NCBI RefSeq assembly: GCF_900112065.1 | Contig: NZ_FOKE01000001.1 | Coordinates: 209,478-273,477, forward strand | Direction: 5' to 3' | Length of the DNA: 64,000 bases | Source: Cohnella sp. OV330 | Lineage (GTDB): Bacteria; Bacillota; Bacilli; Paenibacillales; Paenibacillaceae | Shown here: positions 42,373-50,822 of the stretch, piece after piece | Layout of the letters: each line of letters starts with the position of its first letter | Numbering within the stretch: the first letter of the stretch is position 1 | The notes under the pieces: generated by a model | What the model saw: the letters and a program-made list of their open reading frames with translations, nothing else | What the model was told of the DNA's origin: nothing | The model's database searches: none | Translations under genes and position numbers: made by a program

Positions 42373-42555
42373 GTTGCACGGTTTTGCCGGGTAACGGCGA
42401 GTCTGAGCGGTGGTTTGAGGCGGAGTTGCACGGTTTTGCCGGGTTACGGCATGTGTGAGCAGGGGATGTGGCGGAGTTGCATGGTTTTGCCGGGTAACGG
42501 CACGTCTGAGAGCTGGTTTGAGGCGGATTTGCACGGTTTTGCCGGGTAACGGCTA
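42373..42555. repeat. Four tandem units, 51-52 bp period
   Basis: Units with the core GTTGCACGGTTTTGCCGGG recur at 42373, 42425, 42476 and 42528, so spacings are 52, 51 and 52. The core has internal symmetry (CGG-TTTTG-CCG and GCCGGGTAACGGC). Reading frames over the array are low-complexity products of the repeat and are not considered genes. Confidence 0.85.
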
Positions 42556-42571
42556 GTCCGTGCCAAGTGGA

Positions 42572-42899
42572 CGCGTCTTCGCGCACAGCCGATGCCGTTC
42601 GGGTCGGCCATCCACCCGGAATAGCACATTTTTCGTGCGGTTGCTGGTGTTTAGCGCAGTTTCGTGCACGGCTGGCGCCGTCCGCGACCGCGCACGGTGC
42701 GGAATCGCACATTTTTTGTGCGGTTCCGGGTGGTTAGCGCGCATCGTCCGCAGCCGATGCCGTTCGGGTCGGCCTCCAGTGCGGAATCGCACATTTTTTG
42801 TTCGATTCCAGATGGTTGGCGCGGCTTCGTGCACGGCTGGCGCCGTCCGCGACCGCGTCACGGTGCGGAATCGCACACTTTTTGTGCTATTCACATTAG
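42572..42899. repeat. Four tandem units, 82-83 bp period, alternating types
   Basis: Units start at about 42572, 42655, 42738 and 42820. All share GCGGAATCGCACATTTTTTG or a close variant, a near-palindrome with the following TGCGGTTCC. Units 1 and 3 share GCCGATGCCGTTCGGGTCGG, while units 2 and 4 share GGCTGGCGCCGTCCGCGACC, so the array is a two-fold copy of an AB pair. It directly follows the 51-52 bp array and precedes the exporter gene end. Confidence 0.85.
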
Positions 42900-42910
42900 A
42901 CGCCTCCAGC

Positions 42911-42948
42911 GATCCACAGCAGCCCCCCCTCAGGAGCCGCTGTGGATC
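42911..42948 (-). other. Hairpin at end of exporter permease gene
   Basis: GATCCACAGC (42911-42920) pairs perfectly with GCTGTGGATC (42939-42948) across the stop codon at 42930. No T tract follows on the minus strand. It may protect the 3' end of the operon mRNA. Confidence 0.55.
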
Positions 42949-43703
42949 TCCGCCTTTTCGTAATACACGATACAGAATACGAGCGATATCGCGAATAGCG
43001 CCGTCAATATAATCCCTCCGGGCACCGCGTACGCCGCCGCATCGATTCGCTGAAGTCCCTGACCCAGCTCCCGGACCGGCCAGTAAGGCATGAGCCACGG
43101 GAACAAAAAGCCTCTTGCCCCGTGCCCCATTTCCCCGATCAGGGTGACGAGCGCGGCTAGCGCGCCGAGCACCGTCGAGGGAATGACGCTTTTGCCGACC
43201 ATGCTCAGCGCCGCCGCCAGCGGCACGGTGCCGAAGGAGAGCACGCAGGCAAGCAGGTTCATGCGAATCCCCGCGCCTAAGGCCGCGGTGTCGACCGGCT
43301 GCGTGAACGACGAGACGAGCGCGGTTGCGAGCGTCGAGACGCTGGAGAGCGCCGAGGTGACGAAGATCAGCAATAGCGCGGTCGTCAGCTTGGCCAGCAG
43401 GATGTTCACCCGCGGGATCGGGTAGGCGAACAGCTGGTTGATCGTGCGCTCCTGGTATTCGCGCGAGACGATATAGCCGATCATGAGCGCGAACATGAAC
43501 GGCGCCAGGATCGTCATTGTCATGCCCTGCCGGTAGAACATATCCTGCAGGTCGATACCCGCCCGCACGCCGTCCGGCGTCACTCGCGGCAGAAATCCCG
43601 ACCAAGTGACCAGATTGGCCGGCAGCGCGCCCGCAAGCACGAGCAGGTACATTTTCGTATGCTTGAGCTTCATCAGTTCGGCAGCGATGAGTCGGTTAAA
43701 CAT
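42930..43703 (-). CDS. ABC-2-type exporter permease (BcrB-like)
   Basis: This 257-residue protein has six predicted membrane segments and the opening MFNRLIAAELMKLKHTKMY, typical of bacitracin/lantibiotic-type export permeases. The segment SREYQERTINQLFAYPIPR follows the second membrane span and is characteristic of ABC-2 permeases. It overlaps the ATPase gene by 8 bp and is the last gene of the operon that starts with the response regulator. It should form an exporter with the 43696-44616 ATPase, giving resistance to an antimicrobial peptide or envelope stressor. Confidence 0.88.
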   Translation of the reverse strand: MFNRLIAAELMKLKHTKMYLLVLAGALPANLVTWSGFLPRVTPDGVRAGIDLQDMFYRQGMTMTILAPFMFALMIGYIVSREYQERTINQLFAYPIPRVNILLAKLTTALLLIFVTSALSSVSTLATALVSSFTQPVDTAALGAGIRMNLLACVLSFGTVPLAAALSMVGKSVIPSTVLGALAALVTLIGEMGHGARGFLFPWLMPYWPVRELGQGLQRIDAAAYAVPGGIILTALFAISLVFCIVYYEKAEIHSGS

Positions 43704-44616
43704 GCTTCGCGCCCCCCGTCAGCTTCAGAAAGTAATCCTCGAGGCTGTCTCCCGACACCGACAATTCCCGTACGCCGACGCCGCCGGCCGCCAGCGCGGC
43801 GCTGACGCGCTCTGGCTCCTCGACGTATTCGTACAGGCGCAGACCGCCCGATCCCGACACGACATAATCGGTCGTTCCAAGCTTCTGCTCCAGAATAAAG
43901 GCGGCCTTCCGCTCGTCCGTCACCTTGATCTCGAGGCAATGCCGGGTCTTCCTGCGCAGCGCTTCGCTCTCGATCTCCTCGAGCAGACGCCCTCCGTGGA
44001 TGATGCCGATCTTGCTGGCCAACTGTTCGACTTCGCCGAGCAAATGGCTGGATATCAGGAACGTAATGCCCCGCTTTCGGGCGAGCTCCAGAAAAAGCTG
44101 CCGCATCTCCTTGATGCCGCCGGGATCCAGTCCGTTCGTCGGCTCGTCCAGCAGGAGGAGCTCGGGCCGGTGCAGCAAGGCGCGGGCGATGCCGAGCCGC
44201 TGCTTCATGCCGAGCGAATAGCTTCTGACCTTCTGGTATTTGGCGCCCGTCAGGCCGACGATCGCCAGCGCCTCGTCGATGCTCTCTTTGTTGCCCATGC
44301 CCATCATGCGCCTGTGAATCTCCAGATTTTCCGCCGCGTTCAGGTTCAGATAAAATCCCGGGTACTCGATGATGGCGCCGATGCGCGACATCGCCATGCT
44401 TCGATTCCCTTGCAGCGCGGTCCCGAACAATTCGATATTCCCTTCCGAAGGATGGATCAGTCCCGTCAGCATCCGCAGCGTCGTCGTCTTTCCCGCTCCG
44501 TTTTGCCCCAGGAATCCGTAGATATCGCCGGCGCGGATCGTCATGTTGACGTTGTCGACGACGGTTTTGCCGCCGTAGCGTTTGGTCAGCCCTTCCGTGC
44601 GCAGGATGCAGGTCAT
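43696..44616 (-). CDS. ABC exporter ATP-binding protein (BcrA-like)
   Basis: This 306-residue ATPase has Walker A GQNGAGKTT near 37-45, the signature YSLGMKQRLGIARALL, and Walker B LLLLDEPTNGLD. The C-terminal 80 residues form the accessory region seen in BcrA-type drug and peptide exporters. It overlaps the hydrolase gene by 4 bp and the permease gene by 8 bp, showing a tightly coupled unit. Together with the permease it would pump or extract peptides from the membrane. Confidence 0.93.
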   Translation of the reverse strand: MTCILRTEGLTKRYGGKTVVDNVNMTIRAGDIYGFLGQNGAGKTTTLRMLTGLIHPSEGNIELFGTALQGNRSMAMSRIGAIIEYPGFYLNLNAAENLEIHRRMMGMGNKESIDEALAIVGLTGAKYQKVRSYSLGMKQRLGIARALLHRPELLLLDEPTNGLDPGGIKEMRQLFLELARKRGITFLISSHLLGEVEQLASKIGIIHGGRLLEEIESEALRRKTRHCLEIKVTDERKAAFILEQKLGTTDYVVSGSGGLRLYEYVEEPERVSAALAAGGVGVRELSVSGDSLEDYFLKLTGGAKHV

Positions 44617-46124
44617 AGGTTCGCCTCCCTGTGAAGCTTCGGATATCGGTGCAGGACGGATTCCATGGAAGCGTCCGGCTCATGTTTAAGTTGTTGGTCT
44701 AAAAAAGTCAGCGTCGCAGCCCGGACGATGGCGAGACATTGTTCGGAGGAAGTGCTCCCGTTAATCCCGATGAAGCGGCGAAACCCGGTACCGATGTACA
44801 ACCCGATATCCGACATCTTCATATGAGCGCTGCCTTCGATCGAATACAGGTTGCCTGCAGCCTTCAAGGTATCGGCCAGACCCGCGATCGCCAATCGCTG
44901 CCGTTCGTAAATTTCTTCATAGGCTTGCTGGCTGCCATAGGCCGTCGCGACGGCCTGCCGTTCATCGTCGGGCATGTCCGCCCACTTCTTCATCAAAGGC
45001 TCCCGCGCGGCGATCGCCTGCACGTGAAACTCGTCGTTCGCCAGCATAAGCAGCGGCGCGGTCCGCTTGGAGGCGTCCGGCGCGATATTAACCGCGCCGT
45101 CCAGATTGACGGCGGCCTTGATTCTGGGGTCGCTCACGGCCAGATTGTACGCTGCCGCACCGCCGAGCGAATGGCCGACGACGCCGATCGCCTGCAGATT
45201 GAGCTTGCCGGCTAAAAGATCGCCCGACTTACCCGCGTTCATCCCGGCGAGCTCGCCGATGACGAAGCTGTCGTCGTCCGCCATGATTTGCGTGATCGCC
45301 GCGAGCGGGTCGCCTTCGTCGAACGAAGCCGTCGCGTCCCGGTCCGTCACGACGCGGGCCTGCAGCTCGGCGGCCGATGCCACGTAGGTGTGATCGACGG
45401 CCACGACGATATACCCATGACTGGCCAGATCCTCGCACTGCGCGACGTGCGCTTCCATCGTCGTGCCGCCGCCGTGCGAGAACAAGACGACGGGATAGCT
45501 CGCCTGCCGATCAGACACGGGCACGCCCTCCTGCGAATGCGTCTTAACGAGCGGCAGCTGCTTGAACAGGAATGCCGGCATGCGATACCCCGCGGCGAAT
45601 GCTTCGACGAGTCCCGGCGAATCGTGAAAATAAGCGGCGTACGGCTTGTCGGCGTCCCGGGTCGCCGGATAATAGATTTTTATCGCCAATTGCCGCTTGG
45701 CCGAAGCGTCCTTCAAAAAGGGCTCGACGCGCCGTTCGTCGGTCAGGTAGGCGTATCGTACGCCGACGTCGTAATCGCCTGTCGGCGCCGGAAGCTTGAA
45801 TACGGGGAGCGCGTGCGCGAAGAGCGCCGTAAAGGCAAGACATAGAAAAGACAAGCTGACGACCGCGCCTTTGACGATCCTCGCGAACAGGTTAACCGGC
45901 ATACGGATCTTCGTACTCGCAGCCGCGTAGATCGCGAACAGCGCGACGAACGCGTAAGAAAGCGTCATTTGGCCGCGGAATCCTTCTACGGCGCCGTGAA
46001 CGGCAAGCGCGGCGACGTTCGCGCCGGCAAGTCCGAGCCTAACCGCGTTGGACCGCTTAGGGCCGAGCACGGACAGCAAGGCGAGCAGATTGGCGACGAG
46101 CAGTACGATTTCAAATGGTCTCAT
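44613..46124 (-). CDS. Membrane-anchored alpha/beta hydrolase (PAF acetylhydrolase-like)
   Basis: This 503-residue protein has several membrane segments in its first 115 residues, then an alpha/beta-hydrolase domain. The nucleophile elbow GHSLGGAAAYN is near residue 315, and the oxyanion-region sequence LFSHGGGTTMEAH precedes it. The overall arrangement resembles platelet-activating-factor acetylhydrolase and dienelactone-hydrolase-like esterases. The ATG at 46124 has its ribosome binding site within the loop of a 7-bp hairpin. It sits between a two-component system and an ABC exporter and overlaps the exporter ATPase gene by 4 bp. It could modify lipids or cleave an antibiotic ester or lactone; neither is shown. 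Confidence 0.85.
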   Translation of the reverse strand: MRPFEIVLLVANLLALLSVLGPKRSNAVRLGLAGANVAALAVHGAVEGFRGQMTLSYAFVALFAIYAAASTKIRMPVNLFARIVKGAVVSLSFLCLAFTALFAHALPVFKLPAPTGDYDVGVRYAYLTDERRVEPFLKDASAKRQLAIKIYYPATRDADKPYAAYFHDSPGLVEAFAAGYRMPAFLFKQLPLVKTHSQEGVPVSDRQASYPVVLFSHGGGTTMEAHVAQCEDLASHGYIVVAVDHTYVASAAELQARVVTDRDATASFDEGDPLAAITQIMADDDSFVIGELAGMNAGKSGDLLAGKLNLQAIGVVGHSLGGAAAYNLAVSDPRIKAAVNLDGAVNIAPDASKRTAPLLMLANDEFHVQAIAAREPLMKKWADMPDDERQAVATAYGSQQAYEEIYERQRLAIAGLADTLKAAGNLYSIEGSAHMKMSDIGLYIGTGFRRFIGINGSTSSEQCLAIVRAATLTFLDQQLKHEPDASMESVLHRYPKLHREANL

Positions 46125-46125
46125 T

Positions 46126-46148
46126 GGGCTTCCTCCTCTTTGAAGCCC
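46126..46148 (-). promoter_or_regulatory. Hairpin holding the hydrolase ribosome binding site
   Basis: GGGCTTC (46126-46132) pairs with GAAGCCC (46142-46148). The 9-nt loop and one stem base make up AAAGAGGAGG on the minus strand, the ribosome binding site of the gene starting at 46124. This could expose or hide the site. Confidence 0.5.
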
Positions 46149-46229
46149 AGTATACCGACGCGTTCTAACGCGCCTTTCTCGTATTCCTAACGGAGTTCTT
46201 ACGTTTTTGGCCGCTTCGGTCTGAAGCGG

Positions 46230-47156
46230 CTAATGCTTGCGCAGGCTGAACGAAAAAACGGTTTTCTCGCCCGGTTTGCTTGACACTGCGATCCGCCCGC
46301 CTTGCCTTTCGACCAGGTTCCTCGCGATGGCTAGGCCGAGGCCAGTGCCTCGCAGGGACGCATTCCGGGAATCCTCTCCCGTATAGAACCGTTCGAACAC
46401 GCGGGGCAAGTCTTCGGGCGGAATGCCCCGGCCCCGGTCCCATACGTCCACCCATGCGAAGTCCCCTTCCTCCCGTACGGCAACGCCGATCTCGCCGCCG
46501 TCGGAGCCGTATCGCAGCGCGTTGGAGATCAGGTTTTCGAGGATGCGCCGAAGCCCTCCTCCGTCTGCCATGACATACAAGGGCGACGCCGGAAGACGAA
46601 CCGCAGGTTCAATCCCGGCCTTCTGAAAGTCGGGATAGAAGCCAAGCAGCACCTCTTGGACGATATCGATCAAGTTCGTCCGCCGCAAATCGGACGGCGC
46701 GTCGTCGGCCTCCAATCTGGCCAGCTCGAAAAACGATTGCAGCCGTTCCAAAAGCGCGCCGCCTTTGTCTGCGGCAATGCGGAAAAAATCGTCGCGCTCG
46801 CGGGCCGTCAGCGAAGAATCGCTTCGCAGCGCCTCGATGTACCCGAGCAGCGAGGTGAGCGGCGTGCGTAGATCGTGCGAGAGGCTCGCGATCATCCGTT
46901 TGCGTTCGTCCTCGAGAACCAGCATGCGCTCCGTCGTTTGCTGAAAATAGTCGATCAGACGGTTAAGCTCCCCGCTTAGTTCTTCGACGGGTTTGCGGGG
47001 AGCGGGCAGGCGGTACCGCAGATTCAGATTGCCTGTCCGAATCTCCTCCGTCGTCCGCCGTACCCGCCCGAGCTCGCGAACCAAACGCTTCTGCCGGATG
47101 AAAAGGTACGCGCATGCCAAAAGAAGGAGCGCCGCGAGAATGCTCGGCCACGTCAT
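46230..47156 (-). CDS. Sensor histidine kinase
   Basis: This 308-residue kinase has one predicted membrane segment near residues 3-20 and then a cytoplasmic part. The H-box is SLSHDLRTPLTSLLGYIEAL (His near residue 95), the N-box is NLISNALRYG, and the G boxes are DRGRGIPPEDLP and GTGLGLAI. There is no extracellular sensor domain, so the stimulus is probably sensed at the membrane or through the exporter, as in Bce/Bcr-type systems. The start is ATG at 47156, overlapping the regulator stop by 4 bp. A hairpin without T tract (46210-46230) follows the stop. Confidence 0.93.
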   Translation of the reverse strand: MTWPSILAALLLLACAYLFIRQKRLVRELGRVRRTTEEIRTGNLNLRYRLPAPRKPVEELSGELNRLIDYFQQTTERMLVLEDERKRMIASLSHDLRTPLTSLLGYIEALRSDSSLTARERDDFFRIAADKGGALLERLQSFFELARLEADDAPSDLRRTNLIDIVQEVLLGFYPDFQKAGIEPAVRLPASPLYVMADGGGLRRILENLISNALRYGSDGGEIGVAVREEGDFAWVDVWDRGRGIPPEDLPRVFERFYTGEDSRNASLRGTGLGLAIARNLVERQGGRIAVSSKPGEKTVFSFSLRKH

Positions 47157-47854
47157 TCGCGTCCCTCGCCCAGCTTGTAGCCGAATCCCCACACGGTTTG
47201 AATGTAGACGGGGGTGGACGGATCCCGCTCGATTTTCGCCCGCAGCCGGTTGATATGGACCATGACGGTGTTGTCGTCGGACAGGCTCTCTTCCCGCCAG
47301 ACTGCCTCGAAGATTTGGGATTTGGTAAAAACGCGCGTCGGGTTCGTCATGAATAGCTTGAGGATGGCGAATTCCTTGGCGGTCAGCGACTTTTTCTCGC
47401 CCGCGGCTTCCACCTCGAACGAGCTTGCATTGAGCGCCAGATCTCCGTGCACGATCATGCCCGCATCGCTGCCAGCCGTTTCGCGATTAAAATCGACGTA
47501 ACGGCGCAGCTGCGCCTTCACTCTGGCGACGAGCTCCCCGATCGTAAACGGCTTCGTCATATAATCGTCGGCCCCGAGCTCCAAGCCGATTATCTTGTCG
47601 ATCTCGCTGTCCTTGGCCGACAGAATCAGGACGGGGATCGTCCCCTTCGCCCGAATGCGGCGCAGCACCTCCTGACCGTCGACACGCGGCAACATCAGGT
47701 CCAAGACGACCAGCTGATAATCATGTTCCCGGATACGGGCGAGCGCTTCGTGGCCGTCATAGGCGGCATCGATCTCGAAGCCTTCCTTGGCCAAATATTT
47801 GGCGACGAGCCCGTTGATCTCGACGTCGTCTTCGACCAATAGGATTCTTTTCAT
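47153..47854 (-). CDS. OmpR-family response regulator
   Basis: This 233-residue regulator has a receiver domain with acidic residues EDD at 8-10, the phosphoacceptor Asp in VVLDLMLPRVDG (near 51-53) and Lys in KPFTIGELVARV. A C-terminal winged helix ends TVWGFGYKLGE, as in OmpR/PhoB proteins. It is the first gene of the operon with the kinase, hydrolase and exporter. AAGGAAGGAG lies 9 nt before the ATG. It probably activates its own operon in response to a cell-envelope signal. Confidence 0.95.
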   Translation of the reverse strand: MKRILLVEDDVEINGLVAKYLAKEGFEIDAAYDGHEALARIREHDYQLVVLDLMLPRVDGQEVLRRIRAKGTIPVLILSAKDSEIDKIIGLELGADDYMTKPFTIGELVARVKAQLRRYVDFNRETAGSDAGMIVHGDLALNASSFEVEAAGEKKSLTAKEFAILKLFMTNPTRVFTKSQIFEAVWREESLSDDNTVMVHINRLRAKIERDPSTPVYIQTVWGFGYKLGEGRE

Positions 47855-47893
47855 CGGAAGCGACTCCTTCCTTTATTCTAGTTAACATCTCCG

Positions 47894-47922
47894 ATTATAG
47901 GCATCGCCGGCGCGCGTTTCGA
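47894..47922 (-). promoter_or_regulatory. Putative promoter of two-component operon
   Basis: A perfect TATAAT (minus strand, 47894-47899) lies about 40 bp upstream of the regulator start. The -35 region (TCGAAA, 47917-47922, spacing 17) is weak, which fits an activator-dependent promoter. Confidence 0.5.
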
Positions 47923-48121
47923 TGGACCTGCGTCTAGAAAGAACGACGCTTTTTGGGGATGCACGGTGCCTGAATCGGATGATTGGAGTGAAGGAAGAGT
48001 TGGCCGAAGTATTAAATTTTCCCATAAATAGACAGTCGTCTAGCTATTCCCGCGCTATTCGTCCATGCCCGAAAAAACTGACTTGCGTACACTAAACCAT
48101 TCATCTGGGGAGGTGTCGCGG

Positions 48122-49204
48122 TTGAGTTGTCCGGATACAAAAAAGCGTTGTAAAAAGAAAACCGTCATCGTGTGTCATCCCAAAGGAAAAAAAAAGAAAC
48201 GCCGTGTTCGCGTCGACAAGAAGCGCGTTTGTGTAAAGTGTCCCCCGCCTGAAGGACGCGTATTGCTTCGAGGACTCGCGGGAGCCATTGCGGAAGCGGG
48301 ACCTCAAGGACTTGCAGGCGAGCTTGGACCGCAAGGACTGGCGGGACTCGTCGGCGCGATCGGCGAACTCGGACCCCAAGGCATCGCGGGAGCGCTGGGG
48401 CCCCAAGGAGCGGCAGGACTTATCGGCGCGATCGGCGCGCTTGGCGCCCAAGGCATCGCAGGAGCGCTCGGACCGCAAGGGCTGGCCGGCCTGGTAGGCG
48501 CGATCGGCGAACTTGGCCCTCAAGGATTGGCGGGCGCGTTGGGGCCCCAAGGAGCGGCAGGACTCGTAGGCGCGATCGGCGCGCTTGGCCCTCAAGGCAT
48601 CGCGGGCGCGTTGGGGCCGCAAGGCATAGCGGGTCTGGCGGGAGCGATCGGCGCCGCCGGACTGGCGGGACCTGCAGGTCCGGCGGGGCCTGCGGGCGCA
48701 GTAGGACCGGCGGGGCCTGCAGGAGCAGTGGGACCAGCGGGGCCTGCCGGCGCAGTGGGACCGGCAGGGCCTGCAGGCGGAGCATTGGGCTTTGCCGACT
48801 TTTTTGCCTTGATGCCTCCCGATAATGCGGCGACCGTCGCTCCCGATACGGATGTAAGCTTCCCGCAGGATGGCCCGATTAGCGGGACCGCCATTACCCG
48901 CATCAATGCGAGCGCATTTAACCTGGCTGCGATCGGCACTTATCAGGTACTGTTCCAGGTGAACGTAAACGAAGCGGGGCAACTGCTTTTGACGCTCAAC
49001 GGCGCGGATCTGGCCTATACGGTAGTCGGGCGCGCGACAGGTACGTCTCAAATCGTAGGCATGGCACTCGTGCAAACGACGGTCATCAATTCCGTGCTCA
49101 CCGTTCGAAATCCTGCGGGCAATTCCACGGCGCTCACGATCACGCCGCTGGCTGGAGGAACGAGGCCGGATTCCGCGCACCTTGTTATTTTGCAGATCGC
49201 ATAA
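48122..49204 (+). CDS. Collagen-like protein with BclA-type C-terminal domain
   Basis: This 360-residue protein begins with a Lys/Arg/Cys-rich head (about 1-45), then Gly-X-Y triplets (about 50-225). A 24-residue unit repeats four times with phases such as [29 protein letters not shown] segment follows, then a C-terminal globular domain (about 230-360) starting [18 protein letters not shown], like the TNF-like head of BclA spore glycoproteins. The start is taken as TTG at 48122 with GGGGAGG 8 nt upstream; the ATG at 48065 has no such site. No signal peptide is seen, as expected for a spore-surface protein made in the mother cell. The basic cysteine head is unusual and may be the anchoring part. 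Confidence 0.88.
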   Translation: MSCPDTKKRCKKKTVIVCHPKGKKKKRRVRVDKKRVCVKCPPPEGRVLLRGLAGAIAEAGPQGLAGELGPQGLAGLVGAIGELGPQGIAGALGPQGAAGLIGAIGALGAQGIAGALGPQGLAGLVGAIGELGPQGLAGALGPQGAAGLVGAIGALGPQGIAGALGPQGIAGLAGAIGAAGLAGPAGPAGPAGAVGPAGPAGAVGPAGPAGAVGPAGPAGGALGFADFFALMPPDNAATVAPDTDVSFPQDGPISGTAITRINASAFNLAAIGTYQVLFQVNVNEAGQLLLTLNGADLAYTVVGRATGTSQIVGMALVQTTVINSVLTVRNPAGNSTALTITPLAGGTRPDSAHLVILQIA

Positions 49205-49233
49205 AAGGCAACGCGCACGCGCCGAATAACCAA

Positions 49234-49265
49234 ACACCCCCTGCCGTTCAAGCGGCAGGGGGTGT
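49234..49265. terminator. Bidirectional terminator hairpin
   Basis: A perfect 13-bp stem (49234-49246 with 49253-49265) and a 6-nt loop lie between the convergent ends of the collagen-like gene and the FMN reductase gene. A short T-rich tract follows on the minus strand. Confidence 0.85.
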
Positions 49266-49286
49266 AATCATGTTCGCATCGCTGGA

Positions 49287-49826
49287 TTACTTGCGGATCG
49301 TCTTCAACCCCGTGGACCAGGAAATCACTTGATCCAGCATTTGACCGAGCGAGGTCGCCTGCACGTCCTTCGGCTTGAAAACGGAGCCGTTCTCGAAGTC
49401 GGTGAACAGCGAGAGCGCCGGGTGCACGCGCACGTCCGCGACCGACAGCTCGCCGAGGATGCCCCGGAGATGTTCCGCCGCGCGAGCGCCGCCGACCGAG
49501 CCGTACGAGACGATGCCGGCCGCCTTATCGTTCCACTCAGCGCGCACGTAGTCGAGCGCATTCTTGAGCGCGCCGGTGATCGAATGGTTGTATTCCTGTA
49601 CGATGAATACGAACCCGTCGCAGCTGCCGACCTTCTGCGTCCACGCAGCCGCGCCGGACGCGTCCTGACCCGGCTCGCCGAGCAGCGGCAGCTTGAAATC
49701 GGCGATGTCGATAATCTCGTATTCGGCGTCGCCGCGCTTGTCCGCGAGCGCCTTCACCCATTCGCCTACCTGCGGGCTTAGGCGGCCTTCGCGCGTGCTG
49801 CCCAGGATAATGCCGATCTTCAACAT
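49287..49826 (-). CDS. NADPH-dependent FMN reductase
   Basis: This 179-residue flavodoxin-fold protein has the FMN phosphate motif GSTREGRLSP near residues 9-18 and the isoalloxazine-binding segment QEYNHSITGALKNALDY near 75-91, typical of the NADPH-dependent FMN reductase/azoreductase family (YieF/ChrR-like). A GSVGGARAAEHLR segment follows. The start is ATG at 49826, 7 nt after GGGAGG; the longer frame to 49859 lacks support. It is a single-gene unit with a clear promoter and probably reduces quinones or azo or metal compounds. Confidence 0.93.
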   Translation of the reverse strand: MLKIGIILGSTREGRLSPQVGEWVKALADKRGDAEYEIIDIADFKLPLLGEPGQDASGAAAWTQKVGSCDGFVFIVQEYNHSITGALKNALDYVRAEWNDKAAGIVSYGSVGGARAAEHLRGILGELSVADVRVHPALSLFTDFENGSVFKPKDVQATSLGQMLDQVISWSTGLKTIRK

Positions 49827-49862
49827 TAGATTGCCTCCCTTGGCCTTAAGTGAGTTCAATTC

Positions 49863-49891
49863 ATTGTAACACCTGCTCCAGCATTATCCAA
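49863..49891 (-). promoter_or_regulatory. Sigma-A promoter of FMN reductase gene
   Basis: TTGGAT (49886-49891) and TACAAT (49863-49868) on the minus strand are 17 bp apart and lie just upstream of the gene starting at 49826. Confidence 0.75.
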
Positions 49892-49952
49892 AGTCCGTCC
49901 GGTTATGCCTCGACTCCCGGATATCGCCGAATCTTGCCACGGCCGCGAGAAA

Positions 49953-50807
49953 CTAGGAATGCGATCCGGACGCCGCGTATGCCGCTTCCGGCAACTCGAT
50001 CATCGCGGACGATGGCGCGATGCCGAGACAGCGGCACATGAGCGGGGCCAGCAGCAGCTGCGGCAGGGCGGCTTCGCCGCGTCCCCGCTCCAGCATAAAC
50101 CGCGCGTCCCCAAGCAGGTAAAGCGGCACGCTTCGCTCCTCGGCCGCCGTGCCGCCATGCTGCCCGGACGCGCTCATCCCGTGGTCGGAGGTGACGAGGA
50201 CGCGGCAGCCGAGCGCCAGCCACTGCGGTACGAGGGACGCCAGCATGCCGTCCGCCGCCCGAACGGCAGCCTCGTACTGCGGGCTCTCGCCGCCGAACTT
50301 GTGGCCCGCGTCGTCGATGTTCATCGTATGAACGTACAGGAAATGCGGGTCGTACGCTTGCCTCAGATGCTCGGCGTCCGCGAACAGATGACTGTCCGGG
50401 TAGTGGTCCTCGAAATAAAAGATGCCGTGCTGGATCGGCTTGTCCGCGTCATGCTGATGGCGGTCCGTCAGCGGCTGGAAAGGCGCTGCGTTGTACAGCT
50501 CGCTGACCCAATGATAAGCTGCGGCGGCCGTCCGCAGTCCCGCGTCGGCGGCGAGATGGAACACGCTCCGCTCGCGGCTCGGACGCGCGATATGATTGGC
50601 CGCGATACCGTTCTGCGCGGCCGGCGTGCCGGTCAGCAGTACCTCGTAGAGCGGGCGCGACAAGCTCGGCAGTTCGGACCGGACTTTATGGCAGACCGCT
50701 TCGCCTTGCTCGGCCAGATGCTCCATATAGCCGAGATAGCGGCGCGCGGCGTCGTATCTGAGTCCGTCGAGCACGACGACGACGAGCTTCGGGTACGTTG
50801 GATTCAT
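49953..50807 (-). CDS. Alkaline phosphatase-superfamily hydrolase
   Basis: This 284-residue protein has the metal-binding pattern of the type I phosphodiesterase/nucleotide pyrophosphatase branch of the alkaline phosphatase superfamily. It shows VVLDGLRYD near residue 14, a nucleophile region LPSLSRPLYE near 47-56, NIDDAGHKF in the middle and TSDHGMSASGQH in the C-terminal third. No signal peptide is seen, so it works in the cytoplasm. It is short for the family. It is the last gene of the cluster with a DeoR regulator and a PotABCD-like importer, which suggests it cleaves an imported phosphoester or phosphonate such as a phosphoglycerol or phosphonoacetate-like compound. The substrate is inferred from context only. 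Confidence 0.87.
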   Translation of the reverse strand: MNPTYPKLVVVVLDGLRYDAARRYLGYMEHLAEQGEAVCHKVRSELPSLSRPLYEVLLTGTPAAQNGIAANHIARPSRERSVFHLAADAGLRTAAAAYHWVSELYNAAPFQPLTDRHQHDADKPIQHGIFYFEDHYPDSHLFADAEHLRQAYDPHFLYVHTMNIDDAGHKFGGESPQYEAAVRAADGMLASLVPQWLALGCRVLVTSDHGMSASGQHGGTAAEERSVPLYLLGDARFMLERGRGEAALPQLLLAPLMCRCLGIAPSSAMIELPEAAYAASGSHS

Positions 50808-50822
50808 GCACGCTCTCCTCCT

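Noticed and set aside
42320..42712. 130-codon minus-strand frame over the repeat arrays
   Set aside because: The repeated peptide RYPAKPCN is simply a translation of a near-51-bp DNA repeat; no ribosome binding site is seen.
48022..48030. SigK-like -10 (CATAAATA) before the collagen-like gene
   Set aside because: Spacing of the conserved bases does not fit CATANNNTA and no -35 was found, so it was not listed.
48101..49237. 378-codon minus-strand frame opposite the collagen-like gene
   Set aside because: It mirrors the Gly-X-Y repeat as a Ser/Arg repeat and has no start signal.
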